DNA of 64,000 bases from contig NZ_BBWZ01000016.1 of the NCBI RefSeq assembly GCF_001015055.1, positions 1 through 64,000 on the forward strand, read 5' to 3'. Source of the DNA: Aneurinibacillus tyrosinisolvens. GTDB lineage: Bacteria > Bacillota > Bacilli > Aneurinibacillales > Aneurinibacillaceae. Position 1 is the stretch's first letter; the number at the start of each line of letters is the position of its first letter. A model generated the notes under the pieces. That model was given only the letters and a program-made list of their open reading frames with translations. It ran no database searches and was not told the DNA's origin. Shown in pieces: positions 8,585 to 17,730 of the stretch. Position numbers and translations under genes: made by a program.

Positions 8585-9122
8585 GCCCTTCATCCCTTTC
8601 TGATTGAAATAGGTTTAACTGCTCCAGCGCTTCGTTGATAATAGCTAACAGCACACGGTGCTGCTTTAACCCGACCTGGATACATATTTTCTGAGTAGGA
8701 CTCATTTTGTCTTTAAACGCATCGTAATCTTCTTCCAGCCGTTGTAATGTTTCCTCGTTATATTCTTTTGATTTCATAAGCCACGCTACTATGGTATCGC
8801 GTTCAACATATTGACCAAAGAAAAGCCTCATCAGAAAGTCAGAACGTATGACATCTTTCTCAAGCGGGCTTTCTAAATAAAGCAGAAACCTTTGTTTTCC
8901 CTTTTCTGTGATATGGTATAGGTTTTTGTCGGGCTTTCCTTCCTGGGGGATGGCTTCCTTTGTTATATAGCCATCCTGTTCCATTTTCTTCAATGTTGGA
9001 TAAATGGTGCCGTAACTGGCATCAAAAAAATAGGAAAATAGAGATTCGAAATTGCGTTTAATGTCATAGCCAGAGAGAGGCTCTCTCCTTAACATGCCGA
9101 GAATTACGTCTTTGCTGTTCAT
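8571..9122 (-). CDS. PadR-family transcriptional regulator
   Basis: 183 residues. Residues 1-80 are the PadR winged helix (ILGMLRREPLSGYDIKR, then YGTIYPTLKKMEQDGYI). Residues 90-175 are the long-helix C-terminal dimerisation domain of PadR-s1/AphA-type regulators. It is the first gene of a two-gene operon with the FAD oxidoreductase. Two near-identical palindromes lie within 60 bases upstream of its start, so it is probably autoregulated and derepressed by a small ligand, as is usual for PadR proteins. The inducer is unknown. Confidence 0.9.
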   Translation of the reverse strand: MNSKDVILGMLRREPLSGYDIKRNFESLFSYFFDASYGTIYPTLKKMEQDGYITKEAIPQEGKPDKNLYHITEKGKQRFLLYLESPLEKDVIRSDFLMRLFFGQYVERDTIVAWLMKSKEYNEETLQRLEEDYDAFKDKMSPTQKICIQVGLKQHRVLLAIINEALEQLNLFQSERDEGHEPL

Positions 9123-9131
9123 CTTATCACC

Positions 9132-9181
9132 TATATCGATTTGATATAACTACTTTAAATTCAATATATCGAATTGATATA
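9132..9181. promoter_or_regulatory. Two palindromic operator candidates for the PadR regulator
   Basis: TATATCGATTTGATATA at 9132-9148 and TATATCGAATTGATATA at 9165-9181 differ by two central bases and start 33 bases apart, close to three helical turns, in the gap between the divergent padR-type and barnase genes. Symmetric AT-rich sites with a central TCGAtTTGA core placed on the PadR promoter suggest cooperative binding of two dimers. Binding by this regulator is inference. Confidence 0.7.
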
Positions 9182-9244
9182 TAAAAGTCAATGAGCTTTT
9201 GTGGTGTGTGATATAATTAATAAAGAAGGAAGTGAAAACGTTAG

Positions 9245-9709
9245 ATGGTGAAAATAAGGCATTTTGTCATTTTTTTGTTCTGTTTATTTGTATTATGCGG
9301 GTGTGCGGCTCCACAGCAGCCGGCCAAACATCCTCCGGATTCGAAAGGGATCGATTCAGCGCAGCAAAAACATAAAGCAGAGGAAGCTGCCGGCTTTGAA
9401 AGTGTAAAAAGGTACATACAGGAGCACGGAAAACTGCCCGATAATTTTATTACCAAAAACGAAGCGAAGAAGCTCGGGTGGGACAGCAGCAAAGGAAACC
9501 TTTCAGAAGTAGCTCCCGGCAAAAGCATCGGCGGAGATAGATTTTATGATCGGGAAAAACGCCTGCCTTATAAAAAGGGACGCACCTGGCGCGAGGCGGA
9601 TATGAATTACCATTCCGGACGCAGAGGAAGCGACAGGCTGCTATTTTCAAACGACGGGTTGTTTTATAAGACAACGGACCATTATCAAACCTTTACCCAG
9701 GTAAAATAA
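9245..9709 (+). CDS. Secreted barnase-type ribonuclease with a probable lipoprotein signal
   Basis: 154 residues. Residues 1-20 form a signal peptide ending in VLCGC, a near-canonical lipobox, so the enzyme may be tethered at Cys20. Residues 50-154 match the barnase/binase fold: LPDNFITKNEAKKLGW, SKGNLSEVAPGKSIGGD, RTWREADMNY and KTTDHYQTF. The catalytic triad equivalents are E117 (general base, barnase E73), R131 (R87) and H146 (H102), all with the same offset, so the enzyme should be active. The gene for its inhibitor follows after 15 bases. Role: extracellular RNA degradation or competition. The lipid anchor, if real, is unusual for a barnase. Confidence 0.9.
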   Translation: MVKIRHFVIFLFCLFVLCGCAAPQQPAKHPPDSKGIDSAQQKHKAEEAAGFESVKRYIQEHGKLPDNFITKNEAKKLGWDSSKGNLSEVAPGKSIGGDRFYDREKRLPYKKGRTWREADMNYHSGRRGSDRLLFSNDGLFYKTTDHYQTFTQVK

Positions 9710-9724
9710 AGAGGGAGTTGCTCC

Positions 9725-10000
9725 ATGCAGAAAATTGTGCTTGAAGGGAAGGAAATTCACACGAAAGAAGATCTGCACGCAGTGTTAAAAATGAAGCTGC
9801 AGTTTCCTGATTATTATGGAGAGAATCTCGATGCTTTATGGGACTGTTTAAGTGAGCGCGCAGAGCCTCTCACCATCGAATGGCGGGATTATAAAGAAAG
9901 CGCAGTCCGATTGGGCGGCTATGCGCAGGATGTCAGGCAGTTGTTTGACGACTTGAAGAAGGAGTTAAACGGCACCTTTCAAGTAGAGATAAATCCTTAA
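9725..10000 (+). CDS. Barstar-type ribonuclease inhibitor
   Basis: 91 residues, the usual barstar length. The helix-2 inhibitory segment is present: FPDYYGENLDALWDCL aligns with the barstar region that plugs the barnase active site (Tyr, Trp, Asp). It lies 15 bases behind the barnase gene with GAGGGAG as ribosome binding site, so the immunity protein is co-produced in the cytoplasm and protects against unexported enzyme. Pairing is from adjacency and both family signatures. Confidence 0.92.
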   Translation: MQKIVLEGKEIHTKEDLHAVLKMKLQFPDYYGENLDALWDCLSERAEPLTIEWRDYKESAVRLGGYAQDVRQLFDDLKKELNGTFQVEINP

Positions 10001-10135
10001 TAGGCTATCATTTATGATGTTTTGCTAGTAAAAATCTTTTTAATGAACTTTCAAACAAATCCTTTTATTATGACTTATTGACTACTATAATGTACCTTAG
10101 ACATATATTCAACATAACTAGGGGGTACATAAGTA

Positions 10136-12103
10136 GTGAAATTTCAACAGGGATTTACGATCAAAAAGAGGTTAATTTTATTTTCCTGTCTTTTATTGCT
10201 GCTTCCAACATTGCTCATTGGCGGGACATCCTACTTTAGTTCGAAAGAGAAGACTTCGAACCAGATGGTAAGTGGAGCCAGCCAAAATGTAGAACTGCTC
10301 AATTCCATACTGGATCAGCTTATTCAGGACCAAATGAAAAGCATCGATTTTCTCTCGCAGCAGGTTAACGCTGTGGCAATAAAGGACAACAAAAACATAA
10401 GCGTGCAAACGATTTTGGATCAATACCAAAAGCTGCACCCCGAATTAGAAGATACGTATGTGGGGACCGAACAAGGGAAGTTTATGATTTCTCCTAACAT
10501 GGAAATGCCGTCCGATTTCGACCCGCGGACACGCCCATGGTATCAGTCGGCCTTTCAAAAAGGGGAGGTAACCATTAGTGATCCGTATCTTTCAACTACA
10601 GGCAATGTGGTGGTTGCCATTAGTAAAAAGACAAAAGACGGAAACGGTGTTATCGCCATCGATCTCAGTCTGAAAAGCCTGGCTGATGCAGTGAAAAAGA
10701 TTCATATCGGAAAGGAAGGCTACGCTTTTATTTCTGATAAAACAGGAAAAATCATTACTCATCCAACGCTAAAGGCCGGTGAGGATATTAGCAAGAATGA
10801 TTGGGCTAAACAATTACTGGAGTCCGATAAAGGCCAATACTCTTATACGTCCGATAGCAGTGAAAAAACAATGTCCTATATGACAAACACAGCAACCGGC
10901 TGGAAAATTGCCGGGACGTTACATCAAGGAGAAATAAACAGGGAATCCAGATCCGTATTGACACTGACCGCGATCGTGGTCGGAATCTTTCTTCTCTTTG
11001 GCGCCGTCTATGTTTACTTCACGCTTCGTTCCATTACGGTTCCCCTTAAAAAGTTGTTAATTGGGGCCGAGAAGATTAGCAACGGGGACCTAACTGAAAC
11101 GCTCCCTGTTCAATCCCATGACGAGATAGGGCAGCTTACCCAAACGTTCAATCAGATGACAGAATCCCTGCGTTCTGTCGTTGTAAATCTTGGGGCAATC
11201 TCGGATCATGTGGCGTCCGCTTCAGAAGAGCTGTCCGCAAGCACGGGTGAGAGTTCGAGGGCGACAAATCAGGTTGTTTTATCTATCCAGGAGGTTGCTT
11301 CCGGATCCGAACAGCAGGTGGAAAGCTCTGAAAATACGACCACTTTGATTGAGAAAATTGATCGGGATATTCAAGACATTGCCCAGTCTTCCAGCATGGT
11401 ATCCGAATCCTCCAGGCTAACGACAGCGGAGGCGCAGCAAGGAAAAGAAGCGATTGAAAACGTCATGAATCAAATCGCCGCGATTCATCAGTCTGTGTCT
11501 CTCTCTTCACAAGTCGTGCAATCCCTTGGCGGGCGCTCAGATGAAATCGGGCAGATTGTTTCCGTCATTACTGACATTTCAAACCAGACCAATCTTCTTG
11601 CTTTAAATGCAGCCATTGAGGCCGCAAGAGCGGGAGAACATGGCCGGGGCTTCGCCGTCGTAGCGGACGAGGTGCGCAAACTTGCCGAGCAATCCAAATT
11701 ATCTGCGGAGCAAATCTCAACCCTAATCCAGCAAATCCAGCAGGAGACAAAGGAAGCCGTAAGAGCGATGAGCGAGGGCACAAGCAATGTTTCCATCGGA
11801 ATGAATGTAGCTCAAACAGCCGACGCTGCCTTCCATAAAATTCACGATGCAGTAGCGCAGGTAGCCACCCAAATCCAGGAGGTGTTTGCCACCTCACAGA
11901 AAATGGCTAAAGATTCGCAAGAAGTGGCGAATTCCGTAAGGGAGTTGTCCGGCATTGCCAAAAACTCCTCCGCTTTTACACAGGAGGTAGCTTCCGCCTC
12001 ACAGCAGCAGCTTGCTTCCATGGAGGAGATTGCATCATCTGCCGAATCTCTTAGCGAGATGGCGCAGGAGATTCAGGATGCTTTAGCTAAGTTTAAGATT
12101 TAA
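10136..12103 (+). CDS. Transmembrane chemoreceptor with a dCache sensor (methyl-accepting chemotaxis protein)
   Basis: 655 residues: transmembrane helix 1 (12-32), an extracellular double-Cache domain (40-275, with [13 protein letters not shown] and a second Cache near 195-260), transmembrane helix 2 (279-300), HAMP (302-355) and the MCP signalling domain with the tip [20 protein letters not shown]. The dCache pocket motif RPWY and the downstream Asp hint at an amino acid or similar ligand, though specificity is not provable. GTG start at 10136 with AGGGGGT eight bases upstream. No che genes are close by. A terminator follows at 12197. Confidence 0.93.
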   Translation: MKFQQGFTIKKRLILFSCLLLLLPTLLIGGTSYFSSKEKTSNQMVSGASQNVELLNSILDQLIQDQMKSIDFLSQQVNAVAIKDNKNISVQTILDQYQKLHPELEDTYVGTEQGKFMISPNMEMPSDFDPRTRPWYQSAFQKGEVTISDPYLSTTGNVVVAISKKTKDGNGVIAIDLSLKSLADAVKKIHIGKEGYAFISDKTGKIITHPTLKAGEDISKNDWAKQLLESDKGQYSYTSDSSEKTMSYMTNTATGWKIAGTLHQGEINRESRSVLTLTAIVVGIFLLFGAVYVYFTLRSITVPLKKLLIGAEKISNGDLTETLPVQSHDEIGQLTQTFNQMTESLRSVVVNLGAISDHVASASEELSASTGESSRATNQVVLSIQEVASGSEQQVESSENTTTLIEKIDRDIQDIAQSSSMVSESSRLTTAEAQQGKEAIENVMNQIAAIHQSVSLSSQVVQSLGGRSDEIGQIVSVITDISNQTNLLALNAAIEAARAGEHGRGFAVVADEVRKLAEQSKLSAEQISTLIQQIQQETKEAVRAMSEGTSNVSIGMNVAQTADAAFHKIHDAVAQVATQIQEVFATSQKMAKDSQEVANSVRELSGIAKNSSAFTQEVASASQQQLASMEEIASSAESLSEMAQEIQDALAKFKI

Positions 12104-12196
12104 CAAAGGGTGGCAAATTAACGCGAGGTGCATCGCACGTAATCAAGGAGCTACTGCTAAATAGGGCAGGGCCCGCCTTTTTTCCATACGAACCTC

Positions 12197-12226
12197 CCCC
12201 ACTTCCCGCCCGAAGTGGGGTTTCTT
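12197..12226 (+). terminator. Terminator after the chemoreceptor
   Basis: CCCCACTTC and GAAGTGGGG form a nine-pair stem followed by TTTCTT. A weaker GGGC/GCCC hairpin with T6 lies just upstream near 12164-12182. Confidence 0.85.
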
Positions 12227-12256
12227 ATGGATTATGAATTCTTTTAGGGGTGAAGC

Positions 12257-13016
12257 ATGAATTCGATTTCGCCATCGTCTTTTATTGTTCTTTTATTGTT
12301 TATTATTTTGCCGCTTGTTTTATCATCCGTTCAAAAACTAGGACTTGAGCGGGATTTGCTATTTGCTTTTGTTCGCGCCTTTTTTACAATTAACTGCGCT
12401 TGGGTTTGTTCTGCATTACATATTCAGCTTTACTCATGTTCTTTCCGTGTTCGGGTTCATTTTATTAATGATTTTGATTGCAACAAAAACAGCCCAGGGG
12501 AGAGGGAAGTGGGTCAAACACGGGTTTTGGCTTACTTTTTCTGGAGTTACCATAACCTGGGGGCTTACCTTCTTTATTTGGGTTGTGTGCAATATTATTC
12601 CCTTTCAAGCCAATTATGTTATTCCGATGAGCGGGATGATTATCGGCAACGCAATGACAACCATCAGTTTGCTGTATAAAGTAACAAGCCAGGAATTTGT
12701 CCACACACAGGGCATCATTGAATCCAAACTTGCTTTAGGGTTCACTTCAAAACAGGCATGTGAAGACTTAATTAAAGAAAGCATTAAAACGGTTTTTGTC
12801 CCTACGATCGATACGTTAAAAACGATAGGGACGGTTCAAATTCCAGGTATGATGGCTGGAATGATTGTGGCAGGGGCGAACCCAATGGAGGCCATTCGTT
12901 ATCAAATTGTGATTATGTTTAGCTTAACATCCGGAGCGGCTTTTGCCTGTATGTTTATTTCCTTTTTTGCTTACCGCAGTTTTTTCACAAAGCGGGGATG
13001 TCTTATTCGCCCGTAA
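12257..13016 (+). CDS. fetB: FetB-like (UPF0014) ABC permease, one frameshift
   Basis: The first frame reads MNSISPSSF up to a UPF0014-like N-terminus (VQKLGLERDLLFAFVRAF). The family continuation FLQLTALGFVLHYIF is in the +1-shifted frame. Taking one base out of the T6 run at 12380-12385 joins them into a protein of about 252 residues ending FFTKRGCLIRP. It has about seven hydrophobic segments and the conserved PMSGMIIGNAM and GMMAGMIVAGANP motifs of the FetB/YbbM iron-export permease. The FetA ATPase partner is not adjacent. Whether the gene is broken or the base is an error cannot be decided here. Confidence 0.85.
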
Positions 13017-13026
13017 AATGAAAAAA

Positions 13027-13086
13027 GGCGCCTTTCTCGCAACGCAGTAGGTATCTCACTACAAAGCATTTGCGAAAAGAGGCGGC
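13027..13086. terminator. Bidirectional stem-loop between fetB and the aldolase-like gene
   Basis: An imperfect long stem (GCGCCTTTCTCGCAA against TTGCGAAAAGAGGCG) separates two convergent genes. An A run lies on its left side, which gives a T run after the stem on the minus strand. Confidence 0.65.
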
Positions 13087-13101
13087 CCTGTGATTCTCAC
13101 A

Positions 13102-14067
13102 TTATTTCATTACGGAAGCGCCTGTCGTCTCGGGGGAGGTTAACGTATCGTAGAACTCGGTAAATTTATCACGGTCTATGCTGTCACGCCGGGCCATTGC
13201 AACGCGCGGGTGTTCATTCAGCACGCCGGAAATCATATAAGGGATGATATAACCCCACTCCCATTTCTCACGCATGGCCAGCATATGATTTTCGATAATG
13301 CCAAGCACCGGCTTTAGCTCGTAACGCGGGTTCTTAAGATAGCTGACAAGAAGCTCCGTGTTACAGTTTCCCGCGGCACGGCCCATGCCATAGACAGATG
13401 AGTCGAGGAACGTGACCCCATTTTCCACGCCGATTAATGTGTTTGCGAATGCAAGCTGCATATTATTGTGCATATGAACGCCGAGCTGCTTATTTGGGAG
13501 ATGCGTTTGGAACTTCTTCACGAGATGTTCCGTGTTTTTCGGATCGAGACTGCCGTATGAATCAACGACATACACAACATCAACCGGACTTCTGCCGATT
13601 TCTTCAAACGCTTCGAACAGTTCCTGCTCGTGCACGTGCGATAGTGCCATGATGTTAAGCGAAGTTTCGTACCCCATGTCGTGGAACCTTTGCACAAGCT
13701 CCAGACCTTTGTCTACATCCCGTATGTAGCAGGCGACGCGGATCATATCGAGTACACTTTCTTCCCGGGGCAAAATATCATTCTCATCGACACGGCCGAT
13801 ATCGCAAAGTGCAGACATTTTTGTAAATTTCTTTTGTGGAAAAATCTCTTTCAGGAACCGATCGTCCAGAAAGCGCCACGGGTTCGGCTCCGTTGCGTTC
13901 AACAGCTTTGGGGAGTTTTTGTAGCCCAATTCCATATATTCAACACCGGCGGCATTTAATCCATCGTACAGGTCGCGAACGAAGTCGACGCTAAAATCCC
14001 AGTTATTTACCAGTCCTCCATCACGAATCGTACAGTCCAAAATCTTGCAATTTGTCATTTTCATCAT
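13102..14067 (-). CDS. DRE-TIM metallolyase (HMGL-like/4-hydroxy-2-oxovalerate aldolase-like)
   Basis: 321 residues of a TIM barrel. The DxTxRDG metal and substrate motif is near the start (LDCTIRDGGLVNNWDF), and the HxH metal site is GVHMHNNMQLA near residue 200, followed by DSSVYGMGRAAGN. This places it in the HMG-CoA lyase/isopropylmalate synthase/aldolase superfamily. It lacks the C-terminal communication domain of DmpG-type aldolases. Such stand-alone proteins occur in other Bacillales and in polysaccharide loci. Substrate is unknown. GGGGGGAATC precedes the ATG at 14067 or the second ATG at 14064. Confidence 0.8.
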   Translation of the reverse strand: MMKMTNCKILDCTIRDGGLVNNWDFSVDFVRDLYDGLNAAGVEYMELGYKNSPKLLNATEPNPWRFLDDRFLKEIFPQKKFTKMSALCDIGRVDENDILPREESVLDMIRVACYIRDVDKGLELVQRFHDMGYETSLNIMALSHVHEQELFEAFEEIGRSPVDVVYVVDSYGSLDPKNTEHLVKKFQTHLPNKQLGVHMHNNMQLAFANTLIGVENGVTFLDSSVYGMGRAAGNCNTELLVSYLKNPRYELKPVLGIIENHMLAMREKWEWGYIIPYMISGVLNEHPRVAMARRDSIDRDKFTEFYDTLTSPETTGASVMK

Positions 14068-14249
14068 GATTCCCCCCTTTTTTGCTTTTGCACTTTAAAG
14101 CTGTTATGCTTTTGAGCATTAAATACATTTGTGTAATTTATACTACAGTGTTCCGTAAGTGTCAACCATATAGTATGTCCAATAACTAAAAAAAAAGCCA
14201 ATAGGTTCTATCGACTTTACGGTGCTAAAAAAAGGGGCCTTTATTTGAT

Positions 14250-15770
14250 TTATGTGCGATCCGGTATTGCCCTGCGCAGGAAGAACGATAGCACTAAACC
14301 GATTACCGCGATCCATGTAGCGACAATAAAGGCGTCATTAATGCCGTTAATCGCGGAGGTTTGTGAAGCTAAACCGTATAACACCTGTGTTGCGAGCGCC
14401 TGTCCTGCCTCAGGCGGGACTCCGGCAGAAGCGGCAAGTTCCTGCCCGAGCTGGTTCACGTTTTGAACAACCGGCTCATTTGCCGTAGTAATTGTATTCG
14501 AGTAATTCGCAAGGTGCAAGGTCGCTCGATTCGACATCACTGTGACCAGCAGTGCGGTACCAATCGACCCGGCGATCTGGCGCATCGTATTGGACATGGC
14601 TGTGCCGTGGCTTCCCAGGTGCCTCGGCAGCTGATTTAGTCCCTCGGTCTGAACAGACATCATCAATAGTGACATTCCAAAACTTCGGGCCGTATAAATG
14701 ATCATGATGTGTGAATAGGGCGTATCGGTTGTTAGCCTGCTGAATTCAAAAGTCGTTACTGCAGTAATCACAAGACCGACAATCGCCAGCGGGCGGGCAC
14801 CGATTCGGTCAAAAATAATGCCGGAAATAGGAGACATAACGCCCATAAGCAATGCACCCGGCAAAAGCAGCAGCCCGGACTCTAAAGGGGTGAACCCGCG
14901 GATGTTCTGCAGGTAGATAGGCAGAAGAAGCATTGCACCAAACATTGTCATCGTTGTAGCGGAACCAACAATGGTGGAAATTGTAAAAATATCGTATTTA
15001 AATACCCGGAATTCCAGCATCGGCTCCTCCATCGTCAACTCACGTACGATAAAGAGAACAATAAAAATAACCCCAACCGAAAGCGTCGCAATAACAGTCG
15101 CACTGCCCCAGCCGTCGCTGCCGGCCGAGCTAAACCCATACAGCAGCGAGCCAAATCCAATCGTAGAAAATATCGTCCCCGTTAGATCGAATTTTGGATA
15201 AGAAAGCCTGGATACATTTTGGAGCCACCGGGCAGCGAGCAGGATGTCTAACACCCCGAGAGGGATGACCATGAAAAACAATACTCTCCACGTATAATTT
15301 TCTACAATCCACCCGGATAAGGTAGGGCCGATAGCGGGAGCAAACATCATGGCGATGCCCATCATTCCCATCGCGGCGCCTCTTCTTTCGGGGGGGAATA
15401 CCGTCAGAAAAACACTCATAACCAAAGGCATAAGAATTCCCGCGCCGCTTGCCTGAATAATTCTCCCAATTAATATAATCGAAAAGCTGGGGGCTATGGC
15501 GCAGACGATAGAACCGATCGTAAATAAGCCCATTGCTGAAGTGAAGAGGACCCTTGTTCCGAATGATTCAATTAGAAAGGCAGTAATGGGAATGAGAACA
15601 CCATTCACAAGCATATACGCTGTTGAGAGCCACTGGACGGTCGTAGCTGATACATTGAAATCATTCATTAAATGCGGGATCGCTACGTTAATGAGCGTCT
15701 GATTTAAGATAGAGATAAAGGCGCCAATCATGAGAACGGTTAACGTACGTCTAATGGATATTGCGTCCAT
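14250..15770 (-). CDS. DHA2-family (EmrB/QacA) 14-helix multidrug MFS transporter
   Basis: 506 residues with 14 predicted hydrophobic helices. DHA2 motifs are visible: LNQTLINVAIPHLMNDF in helix 1, motif B-like GRIIQASGAGILMPL, and antiporter motif C (APAIGPTLSGW). It exports hydrophobic or cationic compounds against protons. The start lies nine bases downstream of the HlyD-like gene's stop, so the two form an EmrA/EmrB-type operon. The last extracytoplasmic loop (near 440-480) is long, as in LmrB/MdtP relatives. No TetR or MarR regulator is adjacent. Confidence 0.93.
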   Translation of the reverse strand: MDAISIRRTLTVLMIGAFISILNQTLINVAIPHLMNDFNVSATTVQWLSTAYMLVNGVLIPITAFLIESFGTRVLFTSAMGLFTIGSIVCAIAPSFSIILIGRIIQASGAGILMPLVMSVFLTVFPPERRGAAMGMMGIAMMFAPAIGPTLSGWIVENYTWRVLFFMVIPLGVLDILLAARWLQNVSRLSYPKFDLTGTIFSTIGFGSLLYGFSSAGSDGWGSATVIATLSVGVIFIVLFIVRELTMEEPMLEFRVFKYDIFTISTIVGSATTMTMFGAMLLLPIYLQNIRGFTPLESGLLLLPGALLMGVMSPISGIIFDRIGARPLAIVGLVITAVTTFEFSRLTTDTPYSHIMIIYTARSFGMSLLMMSVQTEGLNQLPRHLGSHGTAMSNTMRQIAGSIGTALLVTVMSNRATLHLANYSNTITTANEPVVQNVNQLGQELAASAGVPPEAGQALATQVLYGLASQTSAINGINDAFIVATWIAVIGLVLSFFLRRAIPDRT

Positions 15771-15779
15771 GCCAGCCTC

Positions 15780-16409
15780 CTAAATATGTACTCTCACCGT
15801 GGCGTTCATTCCTGGGACTAGGCCCAGGCCCTTGTATCCTTCGATGACAATCGTAATGGGAATGACTTGCGTTACTTTCGTATAGTTTGCATTTGTGTTG
15901 GAAGAAGGGAGCATAGAGAAGGTACCTGCAGTAGCCAGTCCGATTTTGTCTACCGTTCCTGTCAAGGTTGTATTCGGAAATGCATCAATATAAACATCAA
16001 CAGCCTGGCCAACTTTAATCTGGTTAATAACCGTCTCATCTATATTGGCCGTGATCCACAGATGATTTAAATCAAAAGCTCTTGCAAGAGGCGTACCCGG
16101 CGTAACAAATGAATTAGGGACGGCAGACTGCTGGACGATCGTTCCGCTAACAGGAAACGTAATATTTGCACGGCTGCCTGCGGATTGCACCCCTCCTACA
16201 AGATCACCGGAATTATAGGATTTGCCGACCTCTCCATTCCAGTCAACCAGCTTTCCGGCGGCTATGGCTGAAATGGTTATCGGCTGTCCGTCAACCCGGG
16301 CGTTGTCAGAAGTAACGTAGTTTGCGGATTGATTGTAGTAGTATGCAGCCGCTCCCCCGCCTGCTAATATAACAAGCACAATTAAAATATTTACGATAAA
16401 CACTCGCAT
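15780..16409 (-). CDS. HlyD/EmrA-type membrane fusion protein for the efflux pump
   Basis: 209 residues from the ATG at 16409, which GGGAGGATACC precedes; a longer upstream reading has no initiation signal. One N-terminal transmembrane helix (4-27), then a biotinyl-lipoyl half domain (VDGQPITISAIAAGKLVDW and FPVSGTIVQQSAVP) and a beta-barrel (LWITANIDETVINQI, then GQAVDVYIDAFP). The hairpin is very short compared with Gram-negative EmrA (about 390 residues), as in other Firmicutes adaptors. It partners the DHA2 pump just downstream. Confidence 0.88.
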   Translation of the reverse strand: MRVFIVNILIVLVILAGGGAAAYYYNQSANYVTSDNARVDGQPITISAIAAGKLVDWNGEVGKSYNSGDLVGGVQSAGSRANITFPVSGTIVQQSAVPNSFVTPGTPLARAFDLNHLWITANIDETVINQIKVGQAVDVYIDAFPNTTLTGTVDKIGLATAGTFSMLPSSNTNANYTKVTQVIPITIVIEGYKGLGLVPGMNATVRVHI

Positions 16410-16543
16410 AAATCGGTATCCTCCCTTTTTTTTCCTAAGATGAATTTGCCCCAGCCCTACAAGCCCTATACAAAAAACAAGGGGATTATTTGGTTCGGAT
16501 TGGGGATGAATAACAGTAATAAAAAAATGGAGGGGAATTGAGG

Positions 16544-17086
16544 ATGAAAATCTATGTCGTATATGACAGTGACAATGGCCATACGGAGGCCCTGGCACGC
16601 TCAATAGCGGAAGGCGCCCGCCAGGCGGAAGGGGATGCGGTGTTCCTGCACCATGTCCGGGAAGCAAATGTAAACGATCTTGTGGAAATGGATGCGATTA
16701 TCTGGGGATGCCCCGGACACTTCGGAACAATAAGCGGAGGATTAAAAACGTGGATTGATAAATTGGGCTATTTATGGGCCCAGGGAAAACTAATCGGAAA
16801 AGTCGGAGCGGTTTTCTGCACGACGGCTACCGTCCACGGGGGGATCGAATCAACCATGCTTAACCTGATTACGCCCATGCTGCACCATGGGATGATTATT
16901 GTTGGGTTACCCGGGAATATTCCGGAGAATGCCCTTTACGGCTCGTACTATGGAGTCGGTGTGACCTGCCCGGTAGAAGCGTCTCCTAACGATCCGCTAA
17001 ACCTGCCCTCAGAAACGGATTTAGCGTTAGGAAGAGCATTAGGGATGCGTGTGGCTGCAATTACAAAGAAACTTGCAGGCAAATAA
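16544..17086 (+). CDS. WrbA-like flavodoxin/NAD(P)H:quinone oxidoreductase
   Basis: 180 residues from the ATG at 16544. GGAGGGG at 16529-16535 is eight bases before this ATG and only two before a TTG at 16538. The FMN phosphate loop is [18 protein letters not shown]. The [19 protein letters not shown] segment and the CTTATVHGG loop match WrbA-type flavoproteins, which make two-electron reductions of quinones. The gene diverges from the efflux operon, with 134 bases between starts, so it may belong to the same xenobiotic or quinone response. That link is inference. Confidence 0.85.
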   Translation: MKIYVVYDSDNGHTEALARSIAEGARQAEGDAVFLHHVREANVNDLVEMDAIIWGCPGHFGTISGGLKTWIDKLGYLWAQGKLIGKVGAVFCTTATVHGGIESTMLNLITPMLHHGMIIVGLPGNIPENALYGSYYGVGVTCPVEASPNDPLNLPSETDLALGRALGMRVAAITKKLAGK

Positions 17087-17109
17087 ATGGAGAGCGGGAG
17101 ATACTGCAG

Positions 17110-17478
17110 ATGCAATTTATTATATTTGCTGTTTTAGCCGTCATCGCCTTCATTTTTCTCATCGTATACAACCTCAGAGCGGCAAAGAAATCTGAGAAAA
17201 AGGATAAAGGGAATGCAAGCCCCATGCCGCAGGAGGAAATGATAGACTACATACCGGAAAGGAAGGCACTGCCTATGGAAAATCCAAATCAGGCAAGCGG
17301 CAATCAAACAATAAGCAACCAGGCAGCCGGGAACAATGATCAGGCGTATAGGCAGGCATTAAGAAGCTTTGTTGAACAGGATGCACAGACTCAGACCAGC
17401 GAGACGGAGCAGGACAAGATAGCCGATCAAGAGTACCGGGAAGCTCTCCGCTCCATGTCAAAGCGGGAGGGTGAATAG
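17110..17478 (+). CDS. Small membrane-anchored hydrophilic protein, function unknown
   Basis: 122 residues: one N-terminal transmembrane helix (2-21), then a charged, Asn/Gln/Ala-rich tail. The motif YRxALRS occurs twice (YRQALRS near 77, YREALRS near 109), suggesting a small internal repeat. It starts 23 bases after the WrbA-like gene with GGGAG as ribosome binding site and is followed by a terminator, so both are in one transcript. No family recognised. Confidence 0.65.
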   Translation: MQFIIFAVLAVIAFIFLIVYNLRAAKKSEKKDKGNASPMPQEEMIDYIPERKALPMENPNQASGNQTISNQAAGNNDQAYRQALRSFVEQDAQTQTSETEQDKIADQEYREALRSMSKREGE

Positions 17479-17496
17479 TTTATATAAGTGGTGCAG

Positions 17497-17520
17497 CCGC
17501 CCGTTCATGGGCGGTTTTTT
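17497..17520 (+). terminator. Terminator after the small membrane protein
   Basis: CCGCCC and GGGCGG pair around a six-base loop and are followed by six T residues. Confidence 0.88.
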
Positions 17521-17658
17521 GTTGTTAAGGAAAGTATATGTTGCTTTAAATGAACTTTCTTTTTTCCTTTTTTGTTGGCAGCATTGCCTTGCTGTCGCAA
17601 TTTCGAGAAAGAAGGAGAAAACAGGAGAAAGGAGTCGAATTTCCCCATATTCCCCCTA

Positions 17659-17688
17659 TTGTCAATTCCACTGTTCTATCTATATTAT
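17659..17688 (+). promoter_or_regulatory. Probable sigma-A promoter for the glycosidase gene
   Basis: TTGTCA at 17659 and TATATT/TATTAT at 17681-17688, with a 16- to 18-base spacer, 43 bases before the chosen ATG at 17731. Confidence 0.5.
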
Positions 17689-17730
17689 AGGCTTATGGTA
17701 ATAGGGAATGGAAAGGGAGAAAGTGATTAC

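Noticed and set aside
9245..10000. Contact-dependent or polymorphic toxin cassette
   Set aside because: There is no long repeat, PAAR, LXG or other delivery domain; a simple secreted barnase/barstar pair explains it.
15780..16667. Longer N-terminus for the HlyD-like protein
   Set aside because: The additional 86 residues are low complexity, overlap the divergent WrbA-like gene and lack a ribosome site; GGGAGG supports 16409.
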